From IMG/VR virus record IMGVR_UViG_3300044700_000691, positions 1 to 64,000 of that record: a DNA stretch of 64,000 bases. The stretch is one strand, 5' to 3'. This DNA comes from a virus. Numbering within the stretch: position 1 is the stretch's first letter; every line of letters starts with the position of its first letter. The position numbers and the translations under genes are program-made. Shown here in pieces: positions 30,130 to 37,713 of the stretch. Below the pieces are notes generated by a model. It saw nothing but the letters and a program-made list of their open reading frames with translations, was not told the DNA's origin and did not search any database.

Positions 30130-30881
30130 TTAACAGGAAACATTTCGTAGAATTTATCAAGCCTTTCTAAGAATTTATTATAATACAATTTAAGATCCTC
30201 AGTATTCATTTCGAAATATTGAGGATCCATTGTTTGCTCGTTAGAGATCCAAATCTGTGCCTGAGAAATCTTAATTTTATATCTATCCCAAACCGCAACT
30301 GAGTACGCTGCAACTTGAAGTTTATAATCTTCAATCCACTCTTCCCTTTTTGGTTTACGTGAAGTTTTAAAATCAATTACCGCAAACGAACCATCAACTA
30401 ATTCTGAAACATTATCAACAGTTCCAGCATATCCGCCGTTTCTATGAGTCCACAGAAACTGTTCCTGCATTACAGTTTTCTTGATTCGGTCAAACGAACC
30501 TGATCTAATGTAATTATAGAACATCATTCCGCCAACAATCTTAGCACGATTATCCTGTTTGTCAATTTCCTCGTCTAATCGGGTAAGTCCCAATGTTTCC
30601 TCTAATCGAGTTTGAGTAGTCATTGAACCTGGAAGATTAAGATAAATTTCGCAAAGTCTGTGCATAATATTGCCACGGTCTAGTGCATTTTGACTTACTC
30701 GAGTTGCCTCAGCTTCGCCAACCCGTTCTTTCCATTTATCAATACCTGTAGTATCGGCAGTTGATCCTAAAATAGTCGTTACACTTGGAAATGGTCCCAA
30801 TTGACCATGTTCTTCAGAATTTACTTGGTAATATCTTTTATTGTTAAGCGTTACTCGCTTAATTGTGTCGTTAGTTTGCAT
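30126..30881 (-). CDS. PD-(D/E)XK nuclease, RecB/Cas4-like exonuclease
   Basis: 251 residues. Motif I: R-G-N-I-M-H-R-L-C-E (69-78). Core: G-T-V-D (D156), V-I-D-F-K-T-S (D170, K172), then D-Y-K-L-Q-V-A-A-Y (Q189), the RecB-family order. No cysteine cluster, so no Cas4-type iron-sulfur domain. Likely a DNA exonuclease for recombination or host DNA breakdown. Overlaps the phosphoesterase gene by 31 bases. Confidence 0.88.
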   Translation of the reverse strand: MQTNDTIKRVTLNNKRYYQVNSEEHGQLGPFPSVTTILGSTADTTGIDKWKERVGEAEATRVSQNALDRGNIMHRLCEIYLNLPGSMTTQTRLEETLGLTRLDEEIDKQDNRAKIVGGMMFYNYIRSGSFDRIKKTVMQEQFLWTHRNGGYAGTVDNVSELVDGSFAVIDFKTSRKPKREEWIEDYKLQVAAYSVAVWDRYKIKISQAQIWISNEQTMDPQYFEMNTEDLKLYYNKFLERLDKFYEMFPVN

Positions 30882-31480
30882 CGTAGTTCTTCTATCTTGT
30901 CAATCATCCAATCGACGTTGACTGGTTTATAATCTGTTATACACGCACAAGCTGACATGGTTCCCGCTAATGGGTGGATGTGCCTGTGAGAGTGTCCATA
31001 TAGGTGGTATGCTCCACGATATTTGCCATTCCATTCATAAAGAGGATAGTGAAATAGCACAAATCTTTTAAAACCCCAATCGCTATCGTCTTTAATCATA
31101 ATTTCTTTGTAGTTTGTAAATTCTACAATATCCATTACTTCTCTTAAATTATAGAGCCAGGCTTGATCTATGTGAAGATCATGGTTACCAATAATCCAGT
31201 GGACTTTTCCAGGAAGTTTTCCAAATTTTCCTAGGTTTTCACGAATGTGTTTAAATTTAGTTCGCTCCATTGCAAGATCACCTAAGAAAAAAACGTGATC
31301 GTCTTCGCCTACTGTCTCATGCCAGTTTTTGGCAATGGTTTGGTCGTGCTCTTTAATATCAGCAAAGTTGTGTAATCCTTCTTCGAATCGTAAGACATTT
31401 CCATGTCCTATATGTAAATCGCTAATGAACCAAGTGGTGGCTCTGTCAAATGTGTTTTCTGCACTAAATATTTGTTCCAT
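30851..31480 (-). CDS. calcineurin-like metallophosphoesterase
   Basis: 209 residues. Signature blocks: W-F-I-S-D-L-H-I-G-H (D-x-H), F-L-G-D-L-A (G-D-x), I-I-G-N-H-D (G-N-H-D/E), F-H-Y-P (H) and L-Y-G-H-S-H (G-H-x-H). Complete active site. Substrate unclear: phosphodiesterase acting on nucleotides or nucleic-acid ends. Lies between nuclease and nucleotidyltransferase genes. Confidence 0.92.
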   Translation of the reverse strand: MEQIFSAENTFDRATTWFISDLHIGHGNVLRFEEGLHNFADIKEHDQTIAKNWHETVGEDDHVFFLGDLAMERTKFKHIRENLGKFGKLPGKVHWIIGNHDLHIDQAWLYNLREVMDIVEFTNYKEIMIKDDSDWGFKRFVLFHYPLYEWNGKYRGAYHLYGHSHRHIHPLAGTMSACACITDYKPVNVDWMIDKIEELRCKLTTQLSE

Positions 31481-32540
31481 CTAATAGTTTATTACTAACA
31501 TACTCGAATGCAGTTTCAGCGTCTTGCATTACTTTATCTTTCTGTTGGTTAGCTAAATCAGTTAAGGCTTTATCGTATTTAGATGAAGTTCTGTGTTTAT
31601 GTAGTTTTTGTGCATAAATCTTAACAACCTCTTCTAAAAGTTCCTTTGAACTATTATACTTAAAATTTGGTAAATCATACGTGCCAGTTTTTTCAAGAGT
31701 TCTGGCAAATCCTAAGATTCCATTACAAATTTGTTCAAGTGAAAGTTGTGTTACATCAATTCCAGGATGTTCATTTAGGTAATCATCAATTACAAGTTCG
31801 CGTTTAGTTCCAGAGAATTCATCAACAAATTCAGCAAGATGTAAAATAAATTTAGAGAAATCTCTTGTGATAATCTTTTCCTCAACATCTTTACGCATAT
31901 TGGGTCCAACCAATTCTCCATTTTTAATTTTAGCAACAACTCCACGATCAGTAACAGATACGTCTAGCGCATTGCCAAAAGATTGATATAAAAATCCTAC
32001 TACAAAACCTTTAATTCCTCTAATTGGAGTATATCGAGCCTTTGCCCATTCGGCTGAATAGGTAAATGTTGGAATAATATCAACTTGAACTGGGCCTGCG
32101 CTTAGGTTAATTACAAGTTTTAGACTGCCATCTGAAATTGCATCGCTCTCCTCTGCATCAATTTCAGGTTGAGGATTTGCCTGAATCCACTTCAGCATAA
32201 GCTGATTGTATTCTTTCATGGTATCAATTTCAACTCGTCTTGATTGAGGTTCAGTTAATGGATATTCAACTAAAATGTCAACGTCGCCGTATGCTTTGTC
32301 TGGGTTCTCTTCTAAATCCTGTTTAAAATAAACGCCAGATCCACCTGGACCAAGTACTTTTAGCGGAGCCATATCCAATTTTTCTAGATGAGTATTAAAT
32401 TTACCAAAAATAAATTCCAATACTTTAACTGACTCCTGTAGAACAGTTGGTGTAATTTTAGTCCCCTGAGTTTTTGTTGTTGCCCAACCTCCCATTTCCT
32501 GTATTTTTAAAAATCCTGTAAAAGATTCAATGATTCTCAC
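31464..32540 (-). CDS. capsid-targeted nucleotidyltransferase-like protein
   Basis: 358 residues; GTG start (V/M-R-I-I-E-S-F-T-G-F-L-K-I-Q-E/M), a targeting motif almost identical at its beginning to that of the protein at 19830. G-P-G-G-S-G (64-69), G-D-V-D (D86, D88) and V-Q-V-D (D154) form the metal site of the DNA polymerase beta-type nucleotidyltransferase fold. It would move an NMP onto a protein, RNA or small molecule. A TAAATAAC box lies 26 bases upstream. By analogy to T4 Alt, I infer an injected enzyme that modifies host components. Confidence 0.8.
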   Translation of the reverse strand: MRIIESFTGFLKIQEMGGWATTKTQGTKITPTVLQESVKVLEFIFGKFNTHLEKLDMAPLKVLGPGGSGVYFKQDLEENPDKAYGDVDILVEYPLTEPQSRRVEIDTMKEYNQLMLKWIQANPQPEIDAEESDAISDGSLKLVINLSAGPVQVDIIPTFTYSAEWAKARYTPIRGIKGFVVGFLYQSFGNALDVSVTDRGVVAKIKNGELVGPNMRKDVEEKIITRDFSKFILHLAEFVDEFSGTKRELVIDDYLNEHPGIDVTQLSLEQICNGILGFARTLEKTGTYDLPNFKYNSSKELLEEVVKIYAQKLHKHRTSSKYDKALTDLANQQKDKVMQDAETAFEYVSNKLLDGTNI

Positions 32541-32558
32541 TGCGATTAAGTAATTTTA

Positions 32559-32566
32559 GTTATTTA
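32559..32566 (-). promoter_or_regulatory. late promoter box
   Basis: Minus strand CGATAAATAACTAAAAT, 26 bases from the GTG start at 32540. Confidence 0.7.
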
Positions 32567-33117
32567 TCGAAACCTAATTTCTTTAGCTCTGCAATAGTTT
32601 CCTTGGCACTAGTATGTAAAATGCCAGTTCCTCCAGCTGCAATCCATGCATCTAATTTCTTTGGAGTATCATCAATCAAGATATCGCTTGGGCCAGTTGC
32701 AAATTCAAATTTGTTACTATAAAAAATAGTCCTTTCTTTACCGGTCCAGTCCTCTAGTTTTGTAATATATGGAAAGTCCCAGTTTAGATTGCGCTTAAGC
32801 CATTTTGCTTTACCTGTAATTGAATTAGGATCAAGCGATGGTGAAGACAGGATAGTTGGGTTAAACTTTCGAATAAATGTCCAAAGGTCAATACCATCAG
32901 TCATCCATTCCATGCCGGCCCAAAATGGTTCGCCGGCTTTTCCAACCAGTTTCCAACTTGCATTTTTTGAATATTCCTTTTGAAATTCAGCTATTGTCAT
33001 TCCAGCCTCCTTTTCAAACTGAGAATCCCAATCTGAAAGTACTCCATCCATATCGCAAAATATTCGCGCTGTCTGGACACTCTCATTAAATTGTGTGTAT
33101 GGTTTAATGTGTTGCAT
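32560..33117 (-). CDS. capsid-targeted HAD-family nucleotidase-like phosphatase
   Basis: 185 residues. M-Q-H-I-K-P-Y-T-Q-F-N-E/S targeting motif, then F-C-D-M-D-G-V-L-S-D-W (HAD motif I, D-x-D-G), S-S-P-S (motif II region) and I-L-I-D-D-T (motif IV). The layout is that of 5'(3')-deoxyribonucleotidases. A targeting motif on a nucleotidase suggests action on host nucleotides soon after entry. The box TAAATATA is only 10 bases upstream. Confidence 0.8.
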   Translation of the reverse strand: MQHIKPYTQFNESVQTARIFCDMDGVLSDWDSQFEKEAGMTIAEFQKEYSKNASWKLVGKAGEPFWAGMEWMTDGIDLWTFIRKFNPTILSSPSLDPNSITGKAKWLKRNLNWDFPYITKLEDWTGKERTIFYSNKFEFATGPSDILIDDTPKKLDAWIAAGGTGILHTSAKETIAELKKLGFDK

Positions 33118-33119
33118 AT

Positions 33120-33127
33120 TATATTTA
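33120..33127 (-). promoter_or_regulatory. late promoter box, unusually close to ATG
   Basis: Minus strand CAATAAATATAATATG: same short spacing and sequence as at 18368. Confidence 0.45.
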
Positions 33128-33925
33128 TTGTTGTAGGCTTGGTACCCAATGAGTAGTTCTGCCGTCTGCTGTTTTTTCTCTAATTACTGTATTTCCATGA
33201 GGATCTTCCCGTTTGCCATATACTTCAAATTCAAACACAAAGTCGCCAGTTTCGCCTGTCACCTGTTGATAGTTTCTAATACTTGCTCCACCTTGCTTAT
33301 AGGATGACCTACTTATTAGCTTAGCATAATCCCATAATAAAGAAACGTCATTATCAGTAAGGTCTCTAACTAATCTATGTGGGGAGATCTTTGTTCTGTA
33401 TAACATTTCGCATTTAATATAGTTTCCTATTCCTGCAAAAAGGCGCTGATCCATTAGTGCCTCAACTATAGTTTTGTTTGGAACCCGTTCAAACGATCTT
33501 ATTGTATCATACATAGTTGCACTTTGGTCATTGAGTGCATCAACCCCTAGGGTTTTTAATTTTGCATCCAATTCAACCTTAGTTGCAAATTTAAGCGTAC
33601 CAAATCGGCGCTGGTCAACAAAAAATAGCTCTAGGCCATCATCAAATACTAATTTAATATGAGAATGCGGCTTTTCATAGATTGACCAAAAGCCGCTCAT
33701 ACCTAGAGTAATCCAGATAGACATGCCCTCTTCTAATTCCAGCCAGATGAATTTACCCTTAACTCCGCCTCCAACTACCTCCAGGGGCAGCCCCAGGGTC
33801 TCCAGGCCGCTTGGGGGAGTCTTTAGGAAGCGCCCTCCAAGTATTTCTACGTTAACTAATTTTTTATTAATGCAGTGGTTTCTTAAACCTTCATATACTC
33901 GTCTGCACTCAGGTCCTTCTGGCAT
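33125..33925 (-). CDS. Fpg/Nei-family DNA glycosylase with zincless finger
   Basis: 266 residues, standard length. M-P-E-G-P-E start supplies the catalytic Pro and Glu; K58 (G-K-F-I) matches the conserved beta-turn Lys; R-L-F-A-G-I-G-N-Y-I-K-C-E-M-L-Y is the helix-two-turn-helix. The C-terminal finger keeps its shape (V-Y-G-K-R ... G-R-T-T-H-W-V-P) including the catalytic Arg but has none of the four zinc cysteines, as in NEIL1 and mimiviral Nei. Removes oxidised bases and nicks the site. It has a GTATAATA box and no targeting motif. Three CCAGG lie within 26 bases of its 5' region. Confidence 0.92.
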   Translation of the reverse strand: MPEGPECRRVYEGLRNHCINKKLVNVEILGGRFLKTPPSGLETLGLPLEVVGGGVKGKFIWLELEEGMSIWITLGMSGFWSIYEKPHSHIKLVFDDGLELFFVDQRRFGTLKFATKVELDAKLKTLGVDALNDQSATMYDTIRSFERVPNKTIVEALMDQRLFAGIGNYIKCEMLYRTKISPHRLVRDLTDNDVSLLWDYAKLISRSSYKQGGASIRNYQQVTGETGDFVFEFEVYGKREDPHGNTVIREKTADGRTTHWVPSLQQ

Positions 33926-33941
33926 AATTGTTGTTTTTAAT

Positions 33942-33950
33942 ATTATACCT
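33942..33950 (-). promoter_or_regulatory. probable middle promoter box
   Basis: Minus strand AGGTATAATATTAAAAAC, about 20 bases from the glycosylase ATG. Confidence 0.45.
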
Positions 33951-33961
33951 ATTTGCGCAAA

Positions 33962-33969
33962 TAAATAAC
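33962..33969 (+). promoter_or_regulatory. late promoter box
   Basis: GCGCAAATAAATAACTG, 29 bases before the ATG at 33991. Confidence 0.75.
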
Positions 33970-33990
33970 TGTAAAATAGATCTATTTAAA

Positions 33991-34413
33991 ATGATTTACA
34001 ATTTCAAAGATTTCGTTACTAAGGTTGACGAGAACGTAAACTCTAATGAGTTTTTAAACAAATTCGGTTTAACTGAAGAAGAAGATGCGGCAGAAGCTGA
34101 TGCTCCAGTTGAAGAAGAGCCAACTGAAGAAGCTCCTGAAGAAGGTGCTGATTTAGAAGCTTTCAAAAAAGAACACCTTGATGTAATGTTCAATGAACTT
34201 TCATCTGATGATTTCGATTCATTCTATTCTAGCGAATTCAAAGAGTGGAAAGAAATGGAAGATGGTGAAGAAAAGGAAGCTAAAAAAGAAGAGATTCTTA
34301 ATAAAATTAAGGATATGTTCCAATTAGGCGAAGAAGAGAAAGAAGAAGAAGCTCCTGAAGAAGGTGAAGAACCTGCTGAAGAACCAGCTGCTGAGGAAAC
34401 TCCAGAAGCATAA
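33991..34413 (+). CDS. capsid-targeted, very acidic protein
   Basis: 140 residues from the ATG that begins M-I-Y-N-F-K-D-F-V-T-K-V-D-E/N; an upstream extension would cross the late box and is rejected. The body is Glu/Ala/Pro-rich, with only one short folded-looking part (about 45-95). Acidic internal head proteins can act as scaffold or DNA-space fillers. The regular codon use and strong box suggest high expression. Confidence 0.7.
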   Translation: MIYNFKDFVTKVDENVNSNEFLNKFGLTEEEDAAEADAPVEEEPTEEAPEEGADLEAFKKEHLDVMFNELSSDDFDSFYSSEFKEWKEMEDGEEKEAKKEEILNKIKDMFQLGEEEKEEEAPEEGEEPAEEPAAEETPEA

Positions 34414-34426
34414 TTAAATTTTTCCT

Positions 34427-34834
34427 ATGAAATCTCAACAAAAAGCAAAGCTTAAAGAAGAGGGTATCAAAATTGTTGAATTTGCAAAAGCAAATAAAAG
34501 TAAGTGGCGCTATATTCTATATGTAATAGGCGGCCTACTTGTTTTTTATGGATTAGTTTATGTTTTTACTCCAAAGCCACAAATGCCAGTAGAGTATAAA
34601 GCAATTATTGATTCGTTAACTGTTGCAAATAAAGAGTTAGAGGCAAAACAACTAAAAATCGATAGTTCAATTAAGGTTTATGAAACCGAAGTAAAGGCGA
34701 TTGATTTTCAGGTTGATAATATTAAAGAAAAGACTACAATTATTCGTGAATTTTATCATGAAAAAAGCGCAGCCGCTTCTACTTACAATTCAACCCAAAT
34801 TGATTCTTTCTTTAAAGCTAGATACAATTATTAA
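34427..34834 (+). CDS. membrane-anchored coiled-coil protein, spanin-like
   Basis: 135 residues: cytoplasmic basic start, one hydrophobic helix (about 29-47), then a long coiled coil and an I-D-S-F-F-K-A-R-Y end. I recall a similar D-x-F-F-x-x-R-Y ending in putative Bacteroidetes phage spanins, but cannot verify it. The next gene encodes a secreted coiled-coil partner one base away. Confidence 0.6.
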   Translation: MKSQQKAKLKEEGIKIVEFAKANKSKWRYILYVIGGLLVFYGLVYVFTPKPQMPVEYKAIIDSLTVANKELEAKQLKIDSSIKVYETEVKAIDFQVDNIKEKTTIIREFYHEKSAAASTYNSTQIDSFFKARYNY

Positions 34835-34835
34835 T

Positions 34836-35237
34836 ATGAAGAACTTACTTTTTATAATTGCACTATTTCCAGTTTTTGCATTTGCACAAACTGCACCACA
34901 AGATACAGTTAAAATTCCAGCACCTGTTGCAAAACAGATTGTTAAAGATTTAATTAGTGGTGATAGCGCAAAAGCTGAACTTACTCTTGTAAATAAACAA
35001 CTTTTTTTACTTAATCAAAAAATAGTATTAAAGGACAGTATTATTTCTGGACATGTTCAAAAGGGCAGTATGTACGAAGATCGTATTAAAAACGAGCAAT
35101 TGAAATTTGAAACTCAAGGATTATGGGTTAAAGATCTTCAAAAGCAAAATAAGAAACTTAAAACCAAATTAACATTTACTAAAGTTATTAGTGGAATATT
35201 AATTGGTAGCTTAGGATATCTCTACATTATGAAATAG
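34836..35237 (+). CDS. secreted coiled-coil protein with C-terminal membrane helix
   Basis: 133 residues from M-K-N-L-L-F-I. Signal peptide (cleavage F-A-F-A before Q-T, Gln at +1), coiled coil (about 35-110) and a hydrophobic C-terminal helix (about 112-130). Together with the gene before it this resembles a two-part envelope-spanning (spanin or holin-partner) unit. Confidence 0.6.
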   Translation: MKNLLFIIALFPVFAFAQTAPQDTVKIPAPVAKQIVKDLISGDSAKAELTLVNKQLFLLNQKIVLKDSIISGHVQKGSMYEDRIKNEQLKFETQGLWVKDLQKQNKKLKTKLTFTKVISGILIGSLGYLYIMK

Positions 35238-35243
35238 TTTAAC

Positions 35244-35272
35244 TGTAACAAATATTGAATAAATTTGTTACA
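35244..35272 (+). repeat. inverted repeat before the terminator
   Basis: TGTAACAAA (35244-35252) and TTTGTTACA (35264-35272), a 9-bp AT-rich stem directly after the stop, giving tandem hairpins with the one at 35280. Confidence 0.6.
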
Positions 35273-35279
35273 CAATAAA

Positions 35280-35316
35280 AAAGGGACAGCTATTAGCCGT
35301 CCCTTTCTTTTTTACA
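35280..35316. terminator. intrinsic terminator
   Basis: AAAGGGAC...GTCCCTTT then CTTTTTT, between convergent genes. Confidence 0.85.
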
Positions 35317-35328
35317 TGAGGTATAAGA

Positions 35329-35526
35329 TTATTCGATAATTCCAAGAATCTTAGATTCTTGAACTGCTTCAACTGTCATTGCTGAAATTCCATCTCCAAA
35401 TCTAGCTCGGATTTTTGATTCTGCATCAGATACAGAGGTTGCACTTACGACATACAATTCTTTAATGAATTTACGTTTACCGCTTTCGGTTTCGGTCTCA
35501 AATTTGATTCTTACTAAATAATACAT
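35329..35526 (-). CDS. small protein, unknown
   Basis: 65 residues, beta-alpha-beta (Y-Y-L-V-R-I-K-F ... V-S-A-T-S-V-S-D-A-E-S-K-I-R-A-R-F), the look of a small single-domain DUF with a ferredoxin-like fold. Last gene of a minus group. Role unknown. Confidence 0.65.
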   Translation of the reverse strand: MYYLVRIKFETETESGKRKFIKELYVVSATSVSDAESKIRARFGDGISAMTVEAVQESKILGIIE

Positions 35527-35549
35527 AGGTTTTTGATTTATAGGTTATT

Positions 35550-35765
35550 CTACTTTAACATTGATTTAAGTTCTGTTAAAACTTCCTCGTTTGTGCGACC
35601 GGCTCTGACCATTTCATACATTTTATCGAGCATATCTACAGATAGACTATCGCCCATTACTGCATCAATTTTTTTAATTGCAACAAACTCTCTAGGGCCA
35701 GTGCCAGTTTCAAGTCGTTCAATAAAATCAATAGGGTCTGGAATAAAATACTTGTTGAATCCCAT
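35550..35765 (-). CDS. small protein, unknown
   Basis: 71 residues; helical C-terminal half ending L-T-E-L-K-S-M-L-K. Three bases from the KTSC gene. Not recognised. Confidence 0.65.
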   Translation of the reverse strand: MGFNKYFIPDPIDFIERLETGTGPREFVAIKKIDAVMGDSLSVDMLDKMYEMVRAGRTNEEVLTELKSMLK

Positions 35766-35768
35766 GGT

Positions 35769-35984
35769 TTATGATTTAAGGTAATCGTATGTGCCTTTGA
35801 TATTGGCGTTTAGAAATTTACCAAATGATTCAGCTTCACACAACTCAGCATAGACTGATTCGGAAACTCCAACATAGGTATAGGTTGTGCCACTTTTAAA
35901 TTGAACGTAAAGTTCGTTTAGGGACTGGTCATATCCAAATGCATCAACAGTTGATGATGTTACTGAGGTTAATTCTACATTCAT
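35769..35984 (-). CDS. KTSC-domain protein
   Basis: 71 residues, all one KTSC domain: G-Y-D then L-Y-V-Q-F-K-S-G-T-T-Y-T-Y, V-Y-A-E-L and a final A-E-S-F-G-K-F-L-N-A-N-I-K. In this family the name-giving K-T-S-C residues are replaced here (F-L-N-A). KTSC proteins are proposed to bind nucleic acid or partner with lysyl-tRNA synthetase-like proteins; not established. Confidence 0.8.
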   Translation of the reverse strand: MNVELTSVTSSTVDAFGYDQSLNELYVQFKSGTTYTYVGVSESVYAELCEAESFGKFLNANIKGTYDYLKS

Positions 35985-36010
35985 ATTAATAAGTTTATAG
36001 AGATAATATA

Positions 36011-36235
36011 CTAAGATTTCTTTGGTTTTTCCCTAAAGAATAAAAAATAAAGTCCAAAAAAGAATGCCGATAGGCAATAGAAAATAGCGTCCGTAATCCA
36101 GTATGAACCGGTCCATTTCATTACCAGAGCAAAGAGGGCATCGAATCCAAGAGGGTTGAAGAATGTAGCTAGGATCAGGATCCATGTCCCTATCAGGCTC
36201 TTCTGATTGTTTTTTAATTTGGTGAATACTGTCAC
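36011..36235 (-). CDS. two-helix small membrane protein
   Basis: 74 residues, hydrophobic segments about 15-33 and 43-66, basic ends (K-P-K-K-S). A second frame over the same bases is its shadow. Function unknown. Confidence 0.6.
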   Translation of the reverse strand: MTVFTKLKNNQKSLIGTWILILATFFNPLGFDALFALVMKWTGSYWITDAIFYCLSAFFFGLYFLFFREKPKKS

Positions 36236-36317
36236 TTTCCATGGTATTAGATATTTTCTCAGTAGAGAAAAGGATTAATTGAATAAACTGAGGATTTGTA
36301 GAAATCTTAATTATTTA

Positions 36318-36545
36318 TTACCACTTAGGTTCTTCCAATGGACAGGCCTCGCCTTTAGTTGCAGTCTTTGCAAAAATATAGCAGCCGCACTCACCGCACT
36401 GACCACTTGCTCCTAGAAATTTGTCGCACTCATAACAAATAGAGAGCCTTTCATTTCTAATATCGTCGCCAACAAATAAATCATCAAAGATTCCTTTGAT
36501 TTTTGTTCGTACCTCGGTTGAGTTACAGTTCTTGCAATCGCTCAT
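36318..36545 (-). CDS. zinc-ribbon protein, DUF6171-like
   Basis: 75 residues from the ATG reading M-S-D-C-K-N-C. Two zinc units: C-K-N-C near the start with C-Y-E-C, and C-G-E-C-G-C-Y-I-F near 55, then C-P-L-E-E-P-K-W at the end. The C-P-x-x-x-W ending is typical of DUF6171-like phage proteins. It overlaps the UVDE gene by 23 bases. Confidence 0.7.
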   Translation of the reverse strand: MSDCKNCNSTEVRTKIKGIFDDLFVGDDIRNERLSICYECDKFLGASGQCGECGCYIFAKTATKGEACPLEEPKW

Positions 36546-37482
36546 GATCAAGTTGAATATAATTTTCTAATAAAGTATTATACTGCTCACGATATTTTAG
36601 AACAGCTAAGTCTTTGGCTTTTGCCTCGACCTCAATATCTAGAGTTAGGCCATATGGATTAATTTTTTCATAGATATAATCAGCATGGGATCTGGCAATA
36701 ACTGAAGAATCCTCGAATGTTTTCCTTGAACTTGAGTAGTGAGTTAGCGGCGTACATGACCAAGTTGAAGCTGCAAGTTTTAGTGCAGCCTCTTCAGTTA
36801 AGCCACTAGTATTAAATCGGTGATGGTGAAAATCAAAGGTGATTGGTGTACCAATTCTTGCAGTAATTAAGTCAAACAAGTCTTGTACTGAGTATTGAGT
36901 AGCCTTATCATCATTTTCAACCACAAGCCGGCTTTGCGCAGCTTTACTGAGTAACCTAAAATTTTGGCAAAATCTATCAGCTGCGGATTCTTTATCTCCA
37001 TATGTTCCACCTACATGGATATTAATAGGAAATCTATGATCGGTTGGTAAACCCATAAGATCCATAATTTCAGCGTGTTGGTTTAGATCCTTGATTGTTT
37101 TAGTAACAACACTTGGCGTTGGTGATGGTAAAACATCAAACTGACCTGGGTGCATTGATAACCTGATATTATTTGCAAGTACAAATTTGCCAATGGCCTG
37201 CATATCTGGTAAAATTTCTTGGAAATTAGGAAGCTCTTGAATTTCATATTCTGACATCCATGGAAAAACATCGCTAGACATACGATAAACGTAAATGCCA
37301 TTTGCAAGATTCCATTCCAAAATAGTTAAGATATCTTTGATATTTTGATGAGCCAACTCGCTGCAATATTGCACGCCCTTTTGTTGAAAGGTTTTTTTAA
37401 TCATTCCACGATTTGCAGTAACCTTTCTATCTAGTGACAAGTTAATGCAGCAATAGCCAAGGCGAGTTGTTTCGTTTATCAT
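36523..37482 (-). CDS. uvsE: UV damage endonuclease (UVDE/UvsE)
   Basis: 319 residues, full length. Family blocks in order: L-G-Y-C-C-I-N; Y-R-M-S-S-D-V-F-P-W; S-M-H-P-G-Q-F; I-N-I-H-V-G-G; V-V-E-N-D-D; F-D-F-H-H-H; D-I-E-V-E-A-K-A-K. TIM barrel with a three-metal site; nicks 5' of UV photoproducts and other lesions. Preceded by a GTATATTA box. Suggests life in a sunlit habitat. Confidence 0.95.
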   Translation of the reverse strand: MINETTRLGYCCINLSLDRKVTANRGMIKKTFQQKGVQYCSELAHQNIKDILTILEWNLANGIYVYRMSSDVFPWMSEYEIQELPNFQEILPDMQAIGKFVLANNIRLSMHPGQFDVLPSPTPSVVTKTIKDLNQHAEIMDLMGLPTDHRFPINIHVGGTYGDKESAADRFCQNFRLLSKAAQSRLVVENDDKATQYSVQDLFDLITARIGTPITFDFHHHRFNTSGLTEEAALKLAASTWSCTPLTHYSSSRKTFEDSSVIARSHADYIYEKINPYGLTLDIEVEAKAKDLAVLKYREQYNTLLENYIQLDHERLQEL

Positions 37483-37494
37483 AAAACTAATATA

Positions 37495-37713
37495 CTAAAT
37501 ACTATTCATTTTTGTGAGCTCTTCACACTTTTCAAATTCTTCCTTTTCTTCAAAATAGTCAATCATTTCAACTAAAAGGTCTGCTTTTTCTTTTTCATCA
37601 AATGGAATATCAGTTGGCCATGTAAAAGAATTTGCACTTAGGTGTTTGTACATTTCTTCCATCATGTCAAGGTACATGCTTTCTAAAGCTGCACTATAAT
37701 CAATAGTTCGCAT
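37495..37713 (-). CDS. small protein with E-E-F-E-K-C motif
   Basis: 72 residues, acidic. D-Y-F-E-E-K-E-E-F-E-K-C-E-E-L near the end is a helical hairpin shared with genes at 26176 and 59006. Overlaps the exonuclease gene by 14 bases. Confidence 0.6.
   Translation of the reverse strand: MRTIDYSAALESMYLDMMEEMYKHLSANSFTWPTDIPFDEKEKADLLVEMIDYFEEKEEFEKCEELTKMNSI

Noticed and set aside
36033-36242. Alternative minus-strand frame over the small membrane protein
   Set aside because: Less hydrophobic and overlaps completely with the better-supported 74-residue frame.
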